In this document: in pieces, positions 49,876 to 63,730 of the stretch
Position numbering within the stretch: position 1 is the stretch's first letter
How the letters are laid out: every line of letters starts with the position of its first letter
DNA from: Doris montereyensis
Lineage: Eukaryota > Mollusca > Gastropoda > Nudibranchia > Dorididae
Assembly (NCBI GenBank): GCA_037039925.1
Contig: JAXRKP010000018.1
Span: 495,001-559,000 of the forward strand
Direction: 5' to 3'
DNA length: 64,000 nucleotides
Position numbers and translations under genes: made by a program
The notes under the pieces: generated by a model
Seen by the model: only the letters and a program-made list of their open reading frames with translations
Told to the model about the DNA's origin: nothing
The model's database searches: none

Positions 49876-50566
49876 CTGAACATGGCCTCTAATAATAGTA
49901 ATAAAAGTTCAGACCTACGGAGCAAAGCATTTAGTGGTTACACATTAGCCATCAGTAACAATACATAAGAACGCATTTTACATTTAGGGTAATTTGGAGT
50001 CGCCATTCAATCCATTCTTATCTGACTGTCAAGAGCCGTGGTCTTCTTTGCCACACACACAAAGGGAAGATTGGTGTAATAGTAATAGTACGGTACTGGG
50101 GATAGTAGATGGGCATCGATTCAGAAAAGACAAAGACTAAGACTCTCACCAAACAACGATTTGGGCATGCTGTACAGTTGTATACAAATCTTTTCTCACT
50201 TCAGGTCATCAATGAACAACTACGCTTCGAGAATCAAGTGAGCATAGCCATTAATCAAAATCAGTGAGAACAACACAGAGGCACATTGCGAGAGGAGCAG
50301 TAAAAAGGAAATCGGTAGAAGATTTGAACAACTAAACCAAACCATTTTGTTGCTCTGGAGTTTGTAAATCATGATCAACTAACGATCAAACTCGCAACTC
50401 GGTAAAATCATGAAAAAAAACCCTGACAGCACACCCCCCTACCCCACCTCCACAACCCTCCCTCACCTACACACATCTTGACTAAAAAGGACCGAAAGGA
50501 AACATTCAAACGCTGACAACAATGGAATAGAAGCCAGGGGAACAGCTACAGATACCATTTTAGTTA
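49876..50566. other. No recognised gene
   Basis: AT-rich sequence with a C/A-rich stretch (50430-50475). Nothing further could be assigned. Confidence 0.4.
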
Positions 50567-51030
50567 ATGACTCACTCTCGAAGATCATCATGTTCTCCTC
50601 CGTGCGTTCTCTTCAAAATAAAATCCTGTGCAAAAGTGAACATCTATTTGGTAATTGGACCCAGAAAGTGTGCCCAAGACATTCTGTCAGATGTACACGT
50701 TTCATGGCTTTTTGAACAACATGTACGTGACATGTATAGATTGCTTTACGTAAAAAAAAAGCGACTATTACATGTGAAAAAATGCTCAACCATCGGAGGG
50801 GCGAAAACTAGAGACGTCTGTTCAACGCTGAACCAAATTCTCAACCATCGCTCTGTGCATTTGGATTTCGAGAAGACGATGCTCAAAGCTGTTGAAACTG
50901 AGTGGACATCGGGTTCAATCAGATGCTACCAGTTCCACCTTGGTCAAGCTCAGTTCTGGAAACAATAAACTCTGGAGGTGTCAACAGAGTATACAGACGA
51001 CCGATTAACGATATGGGCGTGATCTAAGTT
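50567..51030 (+). pseudogene. Possible MULE-type transposase relic
   Basis: The open frame 50567-50968 ends in LDFEKTMLKAVETEW, then CYQFHLGQAQFWKQ, then a stop. The next in-frame residues look like (T)EYTDDRLTIWA. The pattern DFE..., (x)C/YxFHxxQ, then a Y-D-containing helix is that of the MULE (Mutator-like) DDE domain, where the Asp of DFE and the CxFH region are conserved. The N-terminal 80 residues show no clear match. Only part of the domain is present, with no terminal repeats identified. Confidence 0.45.
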
Positions 51031-51884
51031 GTTTTTCGAGCTGGCAGCATTCGAAACGGTGTTCACTCAAATTTGTTCTGTTTCTCCAGGATAAAATTTT
51101 GCCGCTGCCTTGTTAATAACGACAACTGAGTCAAAGGTTGATGTATAGGTTCTGTCTGTTGCTCTTTAGACATGACCTTGGTATCTAAATTCAGTGAAAG
51201 CATTCATTCTGTGTTGTTATGTGGAATCTCATTTTAAGATCGTTTTGAACTGATCTGTACATCTCATCGATAATGTCTAAAAAGGACTTTTAAAGAAACC
51301 ATTGAATGTACTAAATGTATTATATCCAGACCGATACACAGGGAAAACTTAGAATGTCCTGCCGAAACAAAACGCTTCAAAGTTCAAAAGGTACAACATC
51401 TTTGAAATGATCATAAACGCCGGAAGATGTTGTTAAGCTTAGCCATTTCATCAATGGATGAAGGAGATGATCTTGCAACAACGCTAAGGGAACATGCTGT
51501 CATGTGGCACAACTCATGTCGTGCAAGATTCAACAGCACTAAACTTCAACAGTTGATGAAAATGGTATCTGAAAGCTCCTCCTCTGACACATTTCTTCAT
51601 TCTGACAAGGTGGCCCATGAAACCATGACGTACGTTGGATTCAACGTTGGATCTTCGGCAATAGAAACTAATACAGCAAATTGCTTTTTTTCTGTGAAAA
51701 GGAGGAAGATTATAGAAATGAAGACTGCATTCTGTTATGACTTTAGAGGTAAGTGACAAGGTAAAATGATTGCAGAGAAAACAAAACACAAAGCTACTGG
51801 CAGCATTTACATGGCGATATGGTTGCGGGCAGTGGACAGGTAAGCACCCAGCCGAGGAGTAGATGATCCTGTCCTCCACGAGTC

Positions 51885-52089
51885 TCCTGCTGCCTTGCAG
51901 GCAGGTCTTGGCTGACCAAGGGCTAAGGAAGTTAACCCCGAAGGAAAACAACCTGCTGCCTTGCAGGCCGGTCTTGACTGACCAAAGGCTAAGGGAGTTA
52001 ACCCTGACAGAAAATGACAACCTGCTGCCTTACAAGTTGGTCTTGAATGCCTAAAGGCTAAGGGAGTTAACCCTGACAGAAAATAACAA
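51885..52089 (+). promoter_or_regulatory. LINE 5' monomer array (three ~68-bp units), putative internal promoter
   Basis: Three tandem units beginning CCTGCTGCCTTGCAGGC at about 51886, 51953 and 52022, each continuing with GGTCTTG...CTGACCAAAGGCTAAGG and AGTTAACCCTGACAGAAAA. Related copies carry one unit (29067 copy) or two (13877 copy). Promoter function is inferred by analogy with monomeric 5' regions of other LINEs; no core promoter motif was demonstrated. Confidence 0.55.
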
Positions 52090-52238
52090 GGCCGGTAAGG
52101 GGCCTCAAGGTGGCAGCCCCACCATCTACCTAGGGTACAGTGGGCTAATCCCCTACTTATCCAAAACAACCTGATTCAAAGTAATATATACAATGATATA
52201 CCCGGCTTAAAAATTTCAAAGACGACTCTGGAAAAAGG

Positions 52239-55135
52239 ACACGTACTGTGATTTTTGGAACATGGAATGTTAGGAAATTAATGGAAAGGAGTTAGAATTA
52301 GCTGAAGAAAAAATTCAAAGTAGACATTTTGGCTATTACAGAAACAAAGAAAAAAAAGGACAAGGAATAAAAAATGTAGGACCAAATCATACTTTAATCT
52401 TCTCAGCAGTAGATATCAAAGATAGAGCTAGAGCAGGAGTAGGCCTCCTAATGCATAAAGGCAAAAATGCTACTAGAAAGTTGGAAATTTGTAAGCCCAC
52501 GGCTATTAGAGGTAAATATTAAACCAAAAGGAAGAGAAATTAAATTATGAATAGCTTATGGACCAAACGAAGATGCCCCAAAGAAGAAAAAGATATCTTC
52601 GAAAATGATTTACAAATAGCTACAGAGAATCTCAAACCCAAACAGGAATTAATGCTTTTAGGAGATTTAAACGCTAGAGAAACATCAGGAGGAGTAATAG
52701 GTAAAGAAGGAGAGACAACAACTTCTCCAAATGAGAGAGACTAATAGATTTTTGCCTAAAGAATAACATGAAAATAGCTAACACATTTTTTTCCTCATAA
52801 AGATAATCACAAATATACAAGAGTAAATGAAGACATATGTGAAAAGTTAATCACAGACTACATAATAGTTAGCAGCTCCTTTTTACAGTACAATGGATGC
52901 TAAGTAAGCAGAGGAGCTGAAATATTTAGTGATCATCACTATTGATAGCCAAAAGGAGATTCTTAACTGAAGAAAACAAACAAAAAGGAAAGAGAAGAAA
53001 GCTACTAAACTCAAAATAGAAGAACTAAATAAACCAATAATAAAACAAATGTACCAATCCAGGATAAAAAGATCTATCAGTGAAAGGCAGGTGAATCTGA
53101 AGAAAAGCACAATAGAAGAAAAGTGGCAAACATATAAAGAAACACTCCTCAGTTGTACTGAAGAGGTCTGTGGTAGGAAACAAATTAAAGGAGATGGGAA
53201 AAAGGACAGCATGGTGGAATGAGAATGTCAAGATTAAGATCAAAGAAAAAGAAAGATGCCTGGAAGAAAAACTTGCAAACAAAGAGACCAGAGGATAGGA
53301 TAGATTACGTGAGTAAAAGAACTGCCGCCAAAAGAGGAAGTAAGGAAAGCAAAGCAGGAACATTGGAAAACGTTTGGACAAAGACTTCAAGAAGGCTATT
53401 AAGGAAATCAAAAGCTGTTCTGGGGAGCAATGAAGAGCATGAGAAAGACCAAAACACGCCCAATACGACAAATTAAGAACGCCAAAGGAGAAATAATGAA
53501 AGGAGACAGCGAAATCATGGAAACGTGGAGAAAGCATTTTCAACAATTACATAATCCCTCCAGAACATATGAAACAAGGAGTACAAATCAATTATTAAGA
53601 GTAACAAGTAATAGAGATGAGACAGCTGAAGAAGTAGATATCTCAATGGAAAAACTTCTATAGCTATAGCTATAAGAAAAAGTGAAATTAGGAAAAGCCC
53701 CAGGAGCAGATTAAGTTTATCCAGAAATGATTAAAATTTAAGGGAGAGAGGCAGACAAACTACTACATGCAATATGTCAACAAGCATGAAAGTCCAAACA
53801 GGTGCCAGACGACTGGAAAAAGGGAACTGTAATACCAATACACAAGAAAGGATCAACCATGGAGTGCTCCAACTATAGAGGGATGTCACTACTTAGCGTA
53901 CTAGGAAAAGTGTATTCCAGGAATCTGGAAATGAGACTAAGGAAAAGAGTAGAGGATCAGATTGAAGAGCATCAGAGTGGATTTAGACCAGGAAGAAGTA
54001 TACAAGATCACATGTTTACAATTAGACAAATAATAGAAAAATTCATTGAGAGAAACATTGACTTGCACCTGTGTTTTATTCTTGAAAAGGCTGTGAGGAG
54101 GGACGAACTATGGCATTCCTTAAAGAACACAACGTAGAGCAAAATTTAATAGAAGCCATTAAAAGTTTTTACAATAAACCAACATGTGCAGTGAGAGTAG
54201 CTGGAAATGTATCTGAGGAATTTGATGTGGATATAGGAGTAAGACAGGGTTGTATCCTAAGTCCTCTTTTGTTTATCACATTTATGGATTCAGTTGCAAA
54301 GACATCCTCAAAGATGAAGAAAATGAATGTAGGTATGTGGAAGCTCAAACCAGTAAATGTATCAATGATTTCATTTACTGATGATTTAGTTCTGTTTGGA
54401 AAATCAGAAAGCGACCTCCAGTCAAATATCAACATAATGAATAATGAATTAAATAAAAGAGGAATGAGAGTAAATGCAAAGAAAACCAAAACAATGCTAG
54501 TAACTGGGGAAGCTAAAACACAAAATTTTAAATTAGGCAGGGAGATTTTAGAACAAGTTGAAAACTACAATTACCTAGGAGTAATTATTAACTCAGAGGG
54601 AAAACTAAGAGAAGAAATCAGCCAGAGAATTAAAAGGCAAGTGCAATATATAACCACCTAGGAAAGGCATTTGTAGGTAAACAAAAATTTTCAACAAAAA
54701 CCAAAATGGCAGTATACAATACAATTTATTGTCATACTCTCCTCTATGGCAGTGAAACCTGGACCTTAGACAGTAGGGAATACAGTAGAGTACAGGCAGC
54801 CGAAATGAAATATCTAAGAAGAGTAGTAGGGAAAATTAAAAGAGACAAAATCAGAAACACAACAATAAGAGATCAAACCAAAGCAGATAGCATAAAAACT
54901 AAGATATAAATGAATCAACTGAGATGGTTTGGGCATGTTAACAGAATGAATGACAATAGAATAGCTAAATCAGTATATAGTGCTAAAACTCAAGGTAAAA
55001 GACCAAAAGGCAGACCTCGGAGAAAGTGGAAAGAAGATATAAAGAGGCATTAACGCAAAGAAATTTAACTTTCACGGAAGGAAACAGAAACTGTCAGGAC
55101 AGGGCAGCCTGGAGAAAGATCATTTCGGGCATTTA
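52239..55135 (+). pseudogene. LINE endonuclease-reverse transcriptase coding region, frameshifted
   Basis: Endonuclease: FGTWNVR (about 52255), DILAITETK, GVGLLMHKG, PRLLEV, LMLLGDLNARE (about 52650). Linker: CTEEVCGRK, KKDAWKKNLQTKRPEDRIDY (53250-53310). RT: PDDWKKGTVIPIHKKGS (about 53805), CSNYRGMSLLSVLGKVYSR, EHQSGFRPGRSIQDH (about 53970), RQGCILSPLLFITFMD (about 54243), FTDDLVLFG (about 54373; catalytic Asp pair intact), YNYLGVIIN. C-terminus: YGSETWTL, AEMKYLRRVVGK, NQLRWFGHVNRM. At least six frame changes or stops separate these blocks. The protein would nick target DNA and reverse-transcribe its RNA. As it stands the copy is inactive unless some indels are assembly errors. Confidence 0.9.
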
Positions 55136-57571
55136 AAACCCATACACCGGAAGGTAGAATGGAAGCAGATAAAGAAAGAAAGAGATATGGTTGCGCAAGA
55201 GGCTCATTATCATCGAAAAGGCCTGCTAACTTTCTGTCATAAAGTAAGGGAAAATCATGCTTTCGAACCGAATATTATAAACCAAGTGGAAAATAATGTT
55301 CTGGCAGAACGTTTCTCATTTCTTGAAGAGGGCGTTTCGGAGGACACGCCAAGAATTTACAAACTTATGACACGTCGGGAAAATGTACAATGAGCGTTTA
55401 AGAGAGAGAGAGGGGAGGGGGTGGGGGTGTGTCCTGGGGTGAAAATGTTGTCGTTGGTTCCTATCTATTTAACTTATGTATAGGTCTAATGGGCATGGTG
55501 TACTGAGTTGAAATATGCCGTTCTTTTTTTCCTGACGCTTCCGGTTGCCATGGAAGCGGCGGCCATCTTGGATTTTGCCCCAAATTTCACCAACTTGAAT
55601 ATTGATAGGCTTTTTCATTTTTCAATAAATTTATTTCAAACTTGGCACACACCTTATTTGATACAATATCTAAATTTGATCAGATCAGATTTTTTGTTTC
55701 ATTAGTAAGTTTTGATTTTATGAAATTTTGAAAATAGGATATGAGAACAACCAAAAATATACAAAGATATTATACAAAAAATTCATTTTTCCAAAACTAT
55801 AATACATATAAAAAAACGCATCAGATCATTTCGTTGTTTCGCCCACTCATCATCCATACCAAATTTCATGAAGATACGTTGAGAAATTAAAAAAAAAGTA
55901 GATAGGAAATAATGAACAAAAAAGGACATTTTGAGAAAATCGTATTTTTCTCTTATTTTCTCTTATTTGAATACATTTTTCTCCCATAAACCTAAGATTA
56001 GAGTAGGATAATACTTTGAAACATCATAAAATCTTGAGAGGCTCTCAACTACTTTTATTGACACTGTTTCAAGTGCACCAGCATCTTTTTACTCATTTTG
56101 AGATGGTGCCTTTTGATAATAAGTGCACAGAATATGTTCTGTAACTTCCGGCCGATCTACGGCAGTATTCATAATAGATCCTCAAATAAAGTTGTTTTGG
56201 ATAGCGTTTATTGTGACGATCAAAATGCGTGCCAACTTACCATACTTTAGATATTATTTCTGACTTTTATTGTATAATAGCTGTGTTGAAAGATAGGCCT
56301 GTACTGTTTCTAAAAAATTCGTATAAATTCAAAGAATCGATACTGAGCTTCTGTTATAATATTATTATGACGGGAATGAGCTGCTCTATCCACCAGTATG
56401 ATAGACTAGGTTTGTCCCATTTTCGGCAAAAATGGCATTCCCAGAACCCCCCCCCCTTTAAAAAAATATGGATCAAAAGAAACTGAGAGAATACATACCA
56501 CCCTTTTTTTAGAAAGGCTTTTCAACAACTTCCAAATTTTTAGGAGACAAGCCAAGGTAGATATGTTTTGTTGTTATTCCAAGATGATGTTCACAGTTTG
56601 ATGAAAATGACTATAGAAGGCAAATCTGATAGTGATGCAGTCAATATTATGCATACTGCAAAACTAATCCGGAAATATATCATCAACCATCAAGTATTTT
56701 CTTTTGAAGGAACATTTTTAAATCCTATTGACAGTGACCCATATTCTTTGCTGGTGTTGATGAAAATGACGTTGATATTAGTGGAGTCAGTTAGAGCCAA
56801 AAAACATATCGATTGCGCACATTGTGGTAAAAGCATGAACCTCACACAGGTGAAAGAGCTTTAAAAGATGAATAAAATGTGATATAGAACCACGCTGACA
56901 AATGACTATTAAGAGAGTTAGAGCCATCTGAAAATGTCGATAAAACTTGTATGGCATATTTAAAATACAGAACACCGCATTGGTTCTCTGTCACAACTAT
57001 TTCAACCATCTTTATTTTGTCATGTCACCAATGCGTACAAACTTACAGTATACACATATTCACACACACACACACACACAGACTTAAATACACACAGACG
57101 CCCGTATCGAGATCATGGAAAACCGGAAATGATAACGTAGATCCTCCCCCCCCCCCTCAATCCCCGTCCCCGAGATAATTTTTGACTTAACATTACAGTA
57201 TAGGGACTTGTCAACCGTGAAATCTGATTGCATATTTAAATTCAGCGACTCAAATATTTTACTAGCCAAAGCGTGAAAATACAAAATTAAATATTAGGTT
57301 AGGAGAAAAAATGTTTTTGTTAGAAGTAGTCATTTAATCGGGTGCGTATTCCTGTGTGTTGAACGTCTAGATCTATATTTACATCCACTGTCCTCCCCAA
57401 CGGCAAGCGCAGAGGCAAGCGCAGTGTCAGTGTCACTCGTGTCAGTCCGAAAGCAATACATCTTACTTTTTTTTTCTTCTTCTCGCACTACGCAACCCCA
57501 ACCACTGTGTGTCTTATTCAATTCGACGTCAGCCGCATTTGATGTGTCCCTCTTTCATGGGTATGAAAATG

Positions 57572-58716
57572 TGTCAGCATTCAAAACGGTGATCACTCAA
57601 ATTTGTTCCATTTCTCCAAGATCAAATTTTGCCGCTGCCTTGTTAATAACAACAGAGACAAACGGTTGCTGTATTACATACAGGCTCTGTTTGTTGTTGG
57701 TTAAACTGATATACATTGATGTGTGTCGGACTTTATACCTTTGATTTCTAAATTCAGTGAAATCATTCATTCTGTGTTGTTATACTGAATCTCATTTTAA
57801 GATCGTTTTGAACTGATCTTTACATCTCATCGATAATGTCTAAAAGGACTTTTTTTAAACCCTTGAATGTACTAAGTATATTATATGCCATACTGATACA
57901 TGAAAGCTTAGAATGTCCTGCCGAAACAAAACGCTTCAAAGTTCAAGCGTACAAAACCTTACAAATGATCATACATGAATTGATTTGCCACACGACGAAA
58001 TATGAGTTAACCTTAGCCATTTTATCAATGAACGAAGGAGATGATCTTGCATTAACCCTAAGGGAGCATGCTGCCATGTGGCACAAATCATATTGTGCAA
58101 GATTCAACAACACCAAACTTCAATGGTTGATGAAAAGGGTATCTGAAAGCTCCTCCTCTGACACATTTCTTCATTCTGACAAAAATGGCCATGAAACACA
58201 AATACATAGACATGCGCCTTCTCCATCCAGCGTTAGATTTTCGGTAATACAAACTAACAGAGCAAAAAATGTCTAGGAAAAGGAGGAATGTGATAGAAAT
58301 GAACTGCATTCAGTTAGGAATTTAGAGGTAAGTGACAAGGTAAAATGATTGCATAGAAAACAAAAGACGCAAAGCTACTGGAGAAATTTACACATGGCGA
58401 TATAGTTGCGCAAGAGGCTCATTATTATGAAAATGCCTCCTAACTTTGTGTTATAAAGTAAGAGAAAGGCACGATATCGAACCGGATATACACCAAGTGG
58501 AAAATACTGTTCTAGCAGAGCTTGTCTCGTTTCTGGAGGAGGCCGCTTCGTTTCTAAAAGATTCCTATAAATTCAAAGAATCGATACTGAGCTTCTTTTA
58601 TTTTTATGATATCATTATGACGGGAATAAACTGCTCTATCCACTAGATAGATGGTATGATAGACTAGATTTGTCCCATTTTTTGGCAAAAATGGCATTCC
58701 CAGAACCCGCCCCCCC
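57572..58716 (+). pseudogene. Unrecognised repeat-borne gene, copy B
   Basis: Matches copy A from TCAGCATTC at 57572 through AGAACCC at about 58700, without the LINE and without the 55400-56285 filler. The open frame 57836-58276 reads MSKRTFFKPLNV, ECPAETKRFKVQ, LTLREHAAMWHKS, CARFNNTKLQWLMK, SESSSSDTFLHSD. Next come EKFTHGDIVAQEAHYYENAS (about 58385-58450), LCYKVRERHDIEPD, AELVSFLEE and FKESILSF, the frame being broken between them. The last piece found in copy A (56568-56866) is not seen here. Not identified; possibly transposon cargo or a repeat-embedded host gene remnant. Confidence 0.6.
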
Positions 58717-58759
58717 CCCCTTAAATTCACGAAAAATACTCCTGCACATTCATCTAGCC

Positions 58760-58820
58760 AATAGTAAGCAGATGTATCCTAGATCTAGATCTATAATATG
58801 AATGGTTATGGTTATGTCTG

Positions 58821-58918
<98 letters not shown>

Positions 58919-59115
58919 CTAGATATGAAATCTAGATCTAAGCTCAGGTTTAAATATTATATATTATAGATTAATCTTGACCTCGAATGTCTTAAAAAGA
59001 TTCAAGGAGAGATATTATCTAGCTCTGGATTTATATCTAGATTTACATGTAACTTAAATATAATATTTAAATTCGTGTAGAGAAACTAGGCCTAGACCTA
59101 GATCTAGATCTATAC
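58760..59115. repeat. AGATCT/TCTAGA-rich simple sequence with (TA)n core
   Basis: AGATCTAGATCT-type palindromes flank a 94-bp pure TA run (58823-58916). Same organisation as 38885-39500. Confidence 0.85.
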
Positions 59116-59551
59116 ATTGTTTACATAATTAGACTTTTATAATTTATAAGCACAAGAAAAGAAGAAAGGGAAAAAGGACAAGCATTAACTCTGCTGCAAC
59201 TAATCATTATGTAGGGAGCATTAGCATGACGCTTTCGAAATTTGATTCATAAATAGTTCCCGCGCTCACACACTTTATATATACACACACACACACACAC
59301 ACGCACCCATGAATATAATAATCATTATCTTTTAATGAGGCTTATGGATCCAAATTGTTATTATAACCCTGTCTCTTATTTAGGTACTGTGACATTCACG
59401 CACTGTGTCCACGCGCGTGCTTCCGTGTAGCATTACGCCATGTTTTTTAACTAGTAGATCTAGATCTAGACCAAATGCGAATGCGTGCCACTGCGTGCTC
59501 TGGTACACCATCCCCATCATACAATGAGCCGGTGACGGCGATGATGTGATT

Positions 59552-59601
59552 GTGGGTGTGTATGTGTGTGCGTGTGTGTGTGTGTGTGTGTATGTATGAG
59601 T

Positions 59602-59684
<83 letters not shown>
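59552..59684. repeat. (GT)n-(GA)n compound microsatellite
   Basis: GT repeats to about 59590, a short spacer, then about 78 bp of GA. Antisense frames of SLSLSL are artefacts. Confidence 0.95.
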
Positions 59685-59686
<2 letters not shown>

Positions 59687-59746
59687 GTCGTTACACGCCA
59701 TGTCTCCCCACTCCCGATGGGTCGGGGCTAAATCTTCGAGCCTGTG

Positions 59747-59863
59747 TTGCTTCGATCTTAGTAAGCCAATAGGAGGCCTTGATTAAAGATCGGCCTTTGA
59801 AGTCCGATCCTATATTGCTTCGATCTTGGTAAGCCAATAGGAGGCCTTGATAAAGATCGACCT
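59747..59863 (+). repeat. Two ~50-bp direct repeats next to the Harbinger end
   Basis: TTGCTTCGATCTTAGTAAGC followed by CAATAGGAGGCCTTGAT and AAAGATCGRCCTT occurs at 59747-59798 and again at 59814-59864. It ends about 8 bases before the inferred left end of the Harbinger element. Confidence 0.9.
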
Positions 59864-60205
59864 TCTTAGTCTTAGGCGGCGTACACCAAAAGCTACTGAC
59901 CGCGCCGAGCCACTGAGCCGAGCCGAGCTGCACAAATATCTGCTCTTTACTGCTACGCACAGTTACAGACCGTTTCCACCAATAGCAGTGGCGTCGCCAC
60001 GCAGCTCGTCCACGGTTAGCTTCGAGCTGCGATAAATGTCGAGGCGTGTATTTTTCGGGTATTTTTCGGCTCGTGGCTAGCCGTCGAACTGACCTACTAG
60101 ATCTAGTACTTCCGTGCTGGCTAAATTTAGCGCATACGCAACAAATGCTCAGTTGCTCGCTTACAGCTCGACTCGACTGAAGGCACTACAGAGTAAACAA
60201 TAAAC

Positions 60206-62597
<2,392 letters not shown>

Positions 62598-63498
62598 ATT
62601 CAATGTTTACCACTATGTGTTAAATTTATTTTGAATTGCTGACAATGAATCAACAAGCTGTGCTTTTTTTGTTGGTTTTGTCCTTGATATTAATGATATA
62701 TTGTCCGTTGTTGTTGCTACTATTGTTGTCCTCTTTGTTGTTTTTGTTTTTTTCATTACGTATCTGCAATTGTTTTGTTGCTATTAATTATTTGTTATGA
62801 ATTTAGAGGAGAGTGTGGCGTGATGACAACGACCACTACATGAAAGAGGAGGAACATGATGATGAATATAGGATGACGTAGGTGAAAAACGGTGAAAAAG
62901 GACTATGAATCATGAATGGCTATGTTGGATACCGGAGGCCTACTTACCGAAGTGTTAAAGCCAGTCGTTCCTCTGGTGAAACGGATTTGCGATAATTGGT
63001 TTCTTGTTTCTGCAAGTCCTGGGTGATCAAATCAAGCATGACTAGAATGTCTGAGGCAACATTCGGAAATAAGATTGAAAACGTTGTTCGTCTTGTTTTA
63101 AATCAGGAAACAAAGATGGAATTCGCCACATGAGTCCCGTTTGGCATTTATAGGATGAACCCACCATTCTCTCTCGTTTTCCAACAAAAGACTCTTTGCT
63201 AGATACGCTGGTGGTTCCAATAAATGTAACAGGCACAACTTTCTTTCGTCTGGCATGCTGCACACTTCTCAGGCAACTGATTAATCACTACAGCTACTAG
63301 TAGCTAGCTAATGGCTCGGTGCGCTCTCCAGCATGACGGCATTTGGTGGGGACAGGCAAGCTTTCATTGAGCCACTGGCCAAGTTCCTAACCGTCAATAG
63401 CCTGTGGCTTTTGGCGTGGAGACTAGAGCTCCTCGGCTCGCAATGCTTGTAGCTCGCTCGGTTGCACGGCGCGGTTAGTAGCTAACGTCTCGCTACTA

Positions 63499-63553
63499 GC
63501 TCGCTAAATAGCTAAATAGCTAAATAGCTCTAAATAGCTAAATAGCTAAATGG
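63499..63553. repeat. TAGCTAAA tandem repeat near a Harbinger end
   Basis: Six to seven 8-bp units TAGCTAAA, one shortened to TAGCTC. Possibly a subterminal binding-site array, or simple sequence. Confidence 0.85.
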
Positions 63554-63730
63554 AGCAGTGAGCATTAAACTCGGGTGCACACCACTAGCCGCATTTTTCA
63601 AAATAACTCGCTAAGCTAGATGGCTCGTGGTGTGGACGGCTAAGTGAATAAAAGCGAGCTTAGGCGTTCGCCTGTGGCTCACTCTCTCGATCGATTGTCA
63701 TTTTGGTAGTGAATAGATCTAGTTATCAAG

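Larger units (their letters stand above)
51828..55183 (+). mobile_element. Full-length RTE-like LINE, 3.36 kb, 12-bp target duplication
   Basis: Flanked by GATATGGTTGCG at 51816-51827 and 55184-55195. The boundary is uncertain by about 2 bases because CG precedes the element in all copies. Layout: 5' region with three ~68-bp monomers, endonuclease, RT, then a short 3' part ending in (GAAA)n. The length, single EN-RT coding region and short microsatellite-like tail fit the RTE clade; this assignment is from family knowledge and needs a phylogeny. It interrupts copy A of the duplicated gene, exactly between GGCGATATGGTTGCG and CAAGAGGCTC. Confidence 0.9.
51043..56866 (+). pseudogene. Unrecognised repeat-borne gene, copy A (split by a LINE)
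   Basis: Pieces: 51043-51827, 55184-55400, 56285-56460 and 56568-56866. The first contains LECPAETKRFKVQ, DEGDDLATTLREHAVMWHNS and CRARFNSTKLQQLMK (HxxC/CxxxFN, like a degenerate metal-binding module). The second continues VAQEAHYHRKG, CHKVRENHAFEPN. The third gives FKESILSF. The last gives DDVHSLMKMTIEGKSDSDAV, SFEGTFLNP, PYSLLVLMKM and CAHCGKSM. The first three pieces match copy B (57572-58716). The order and motifs recall a multi-copy uncharacterised invertebrate protein family (my recollection, not verifiable here). Function unknown. Stops and the 3.36-kb LINE insertion break it; 55400-56285 is AT-rich filler absent from copy B. Confidence 0.6.

Noticed and set aside
53025..53546. 173-codon - strand gene
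   Set aside because: Antisense shadow of the LINE linker/RT region.
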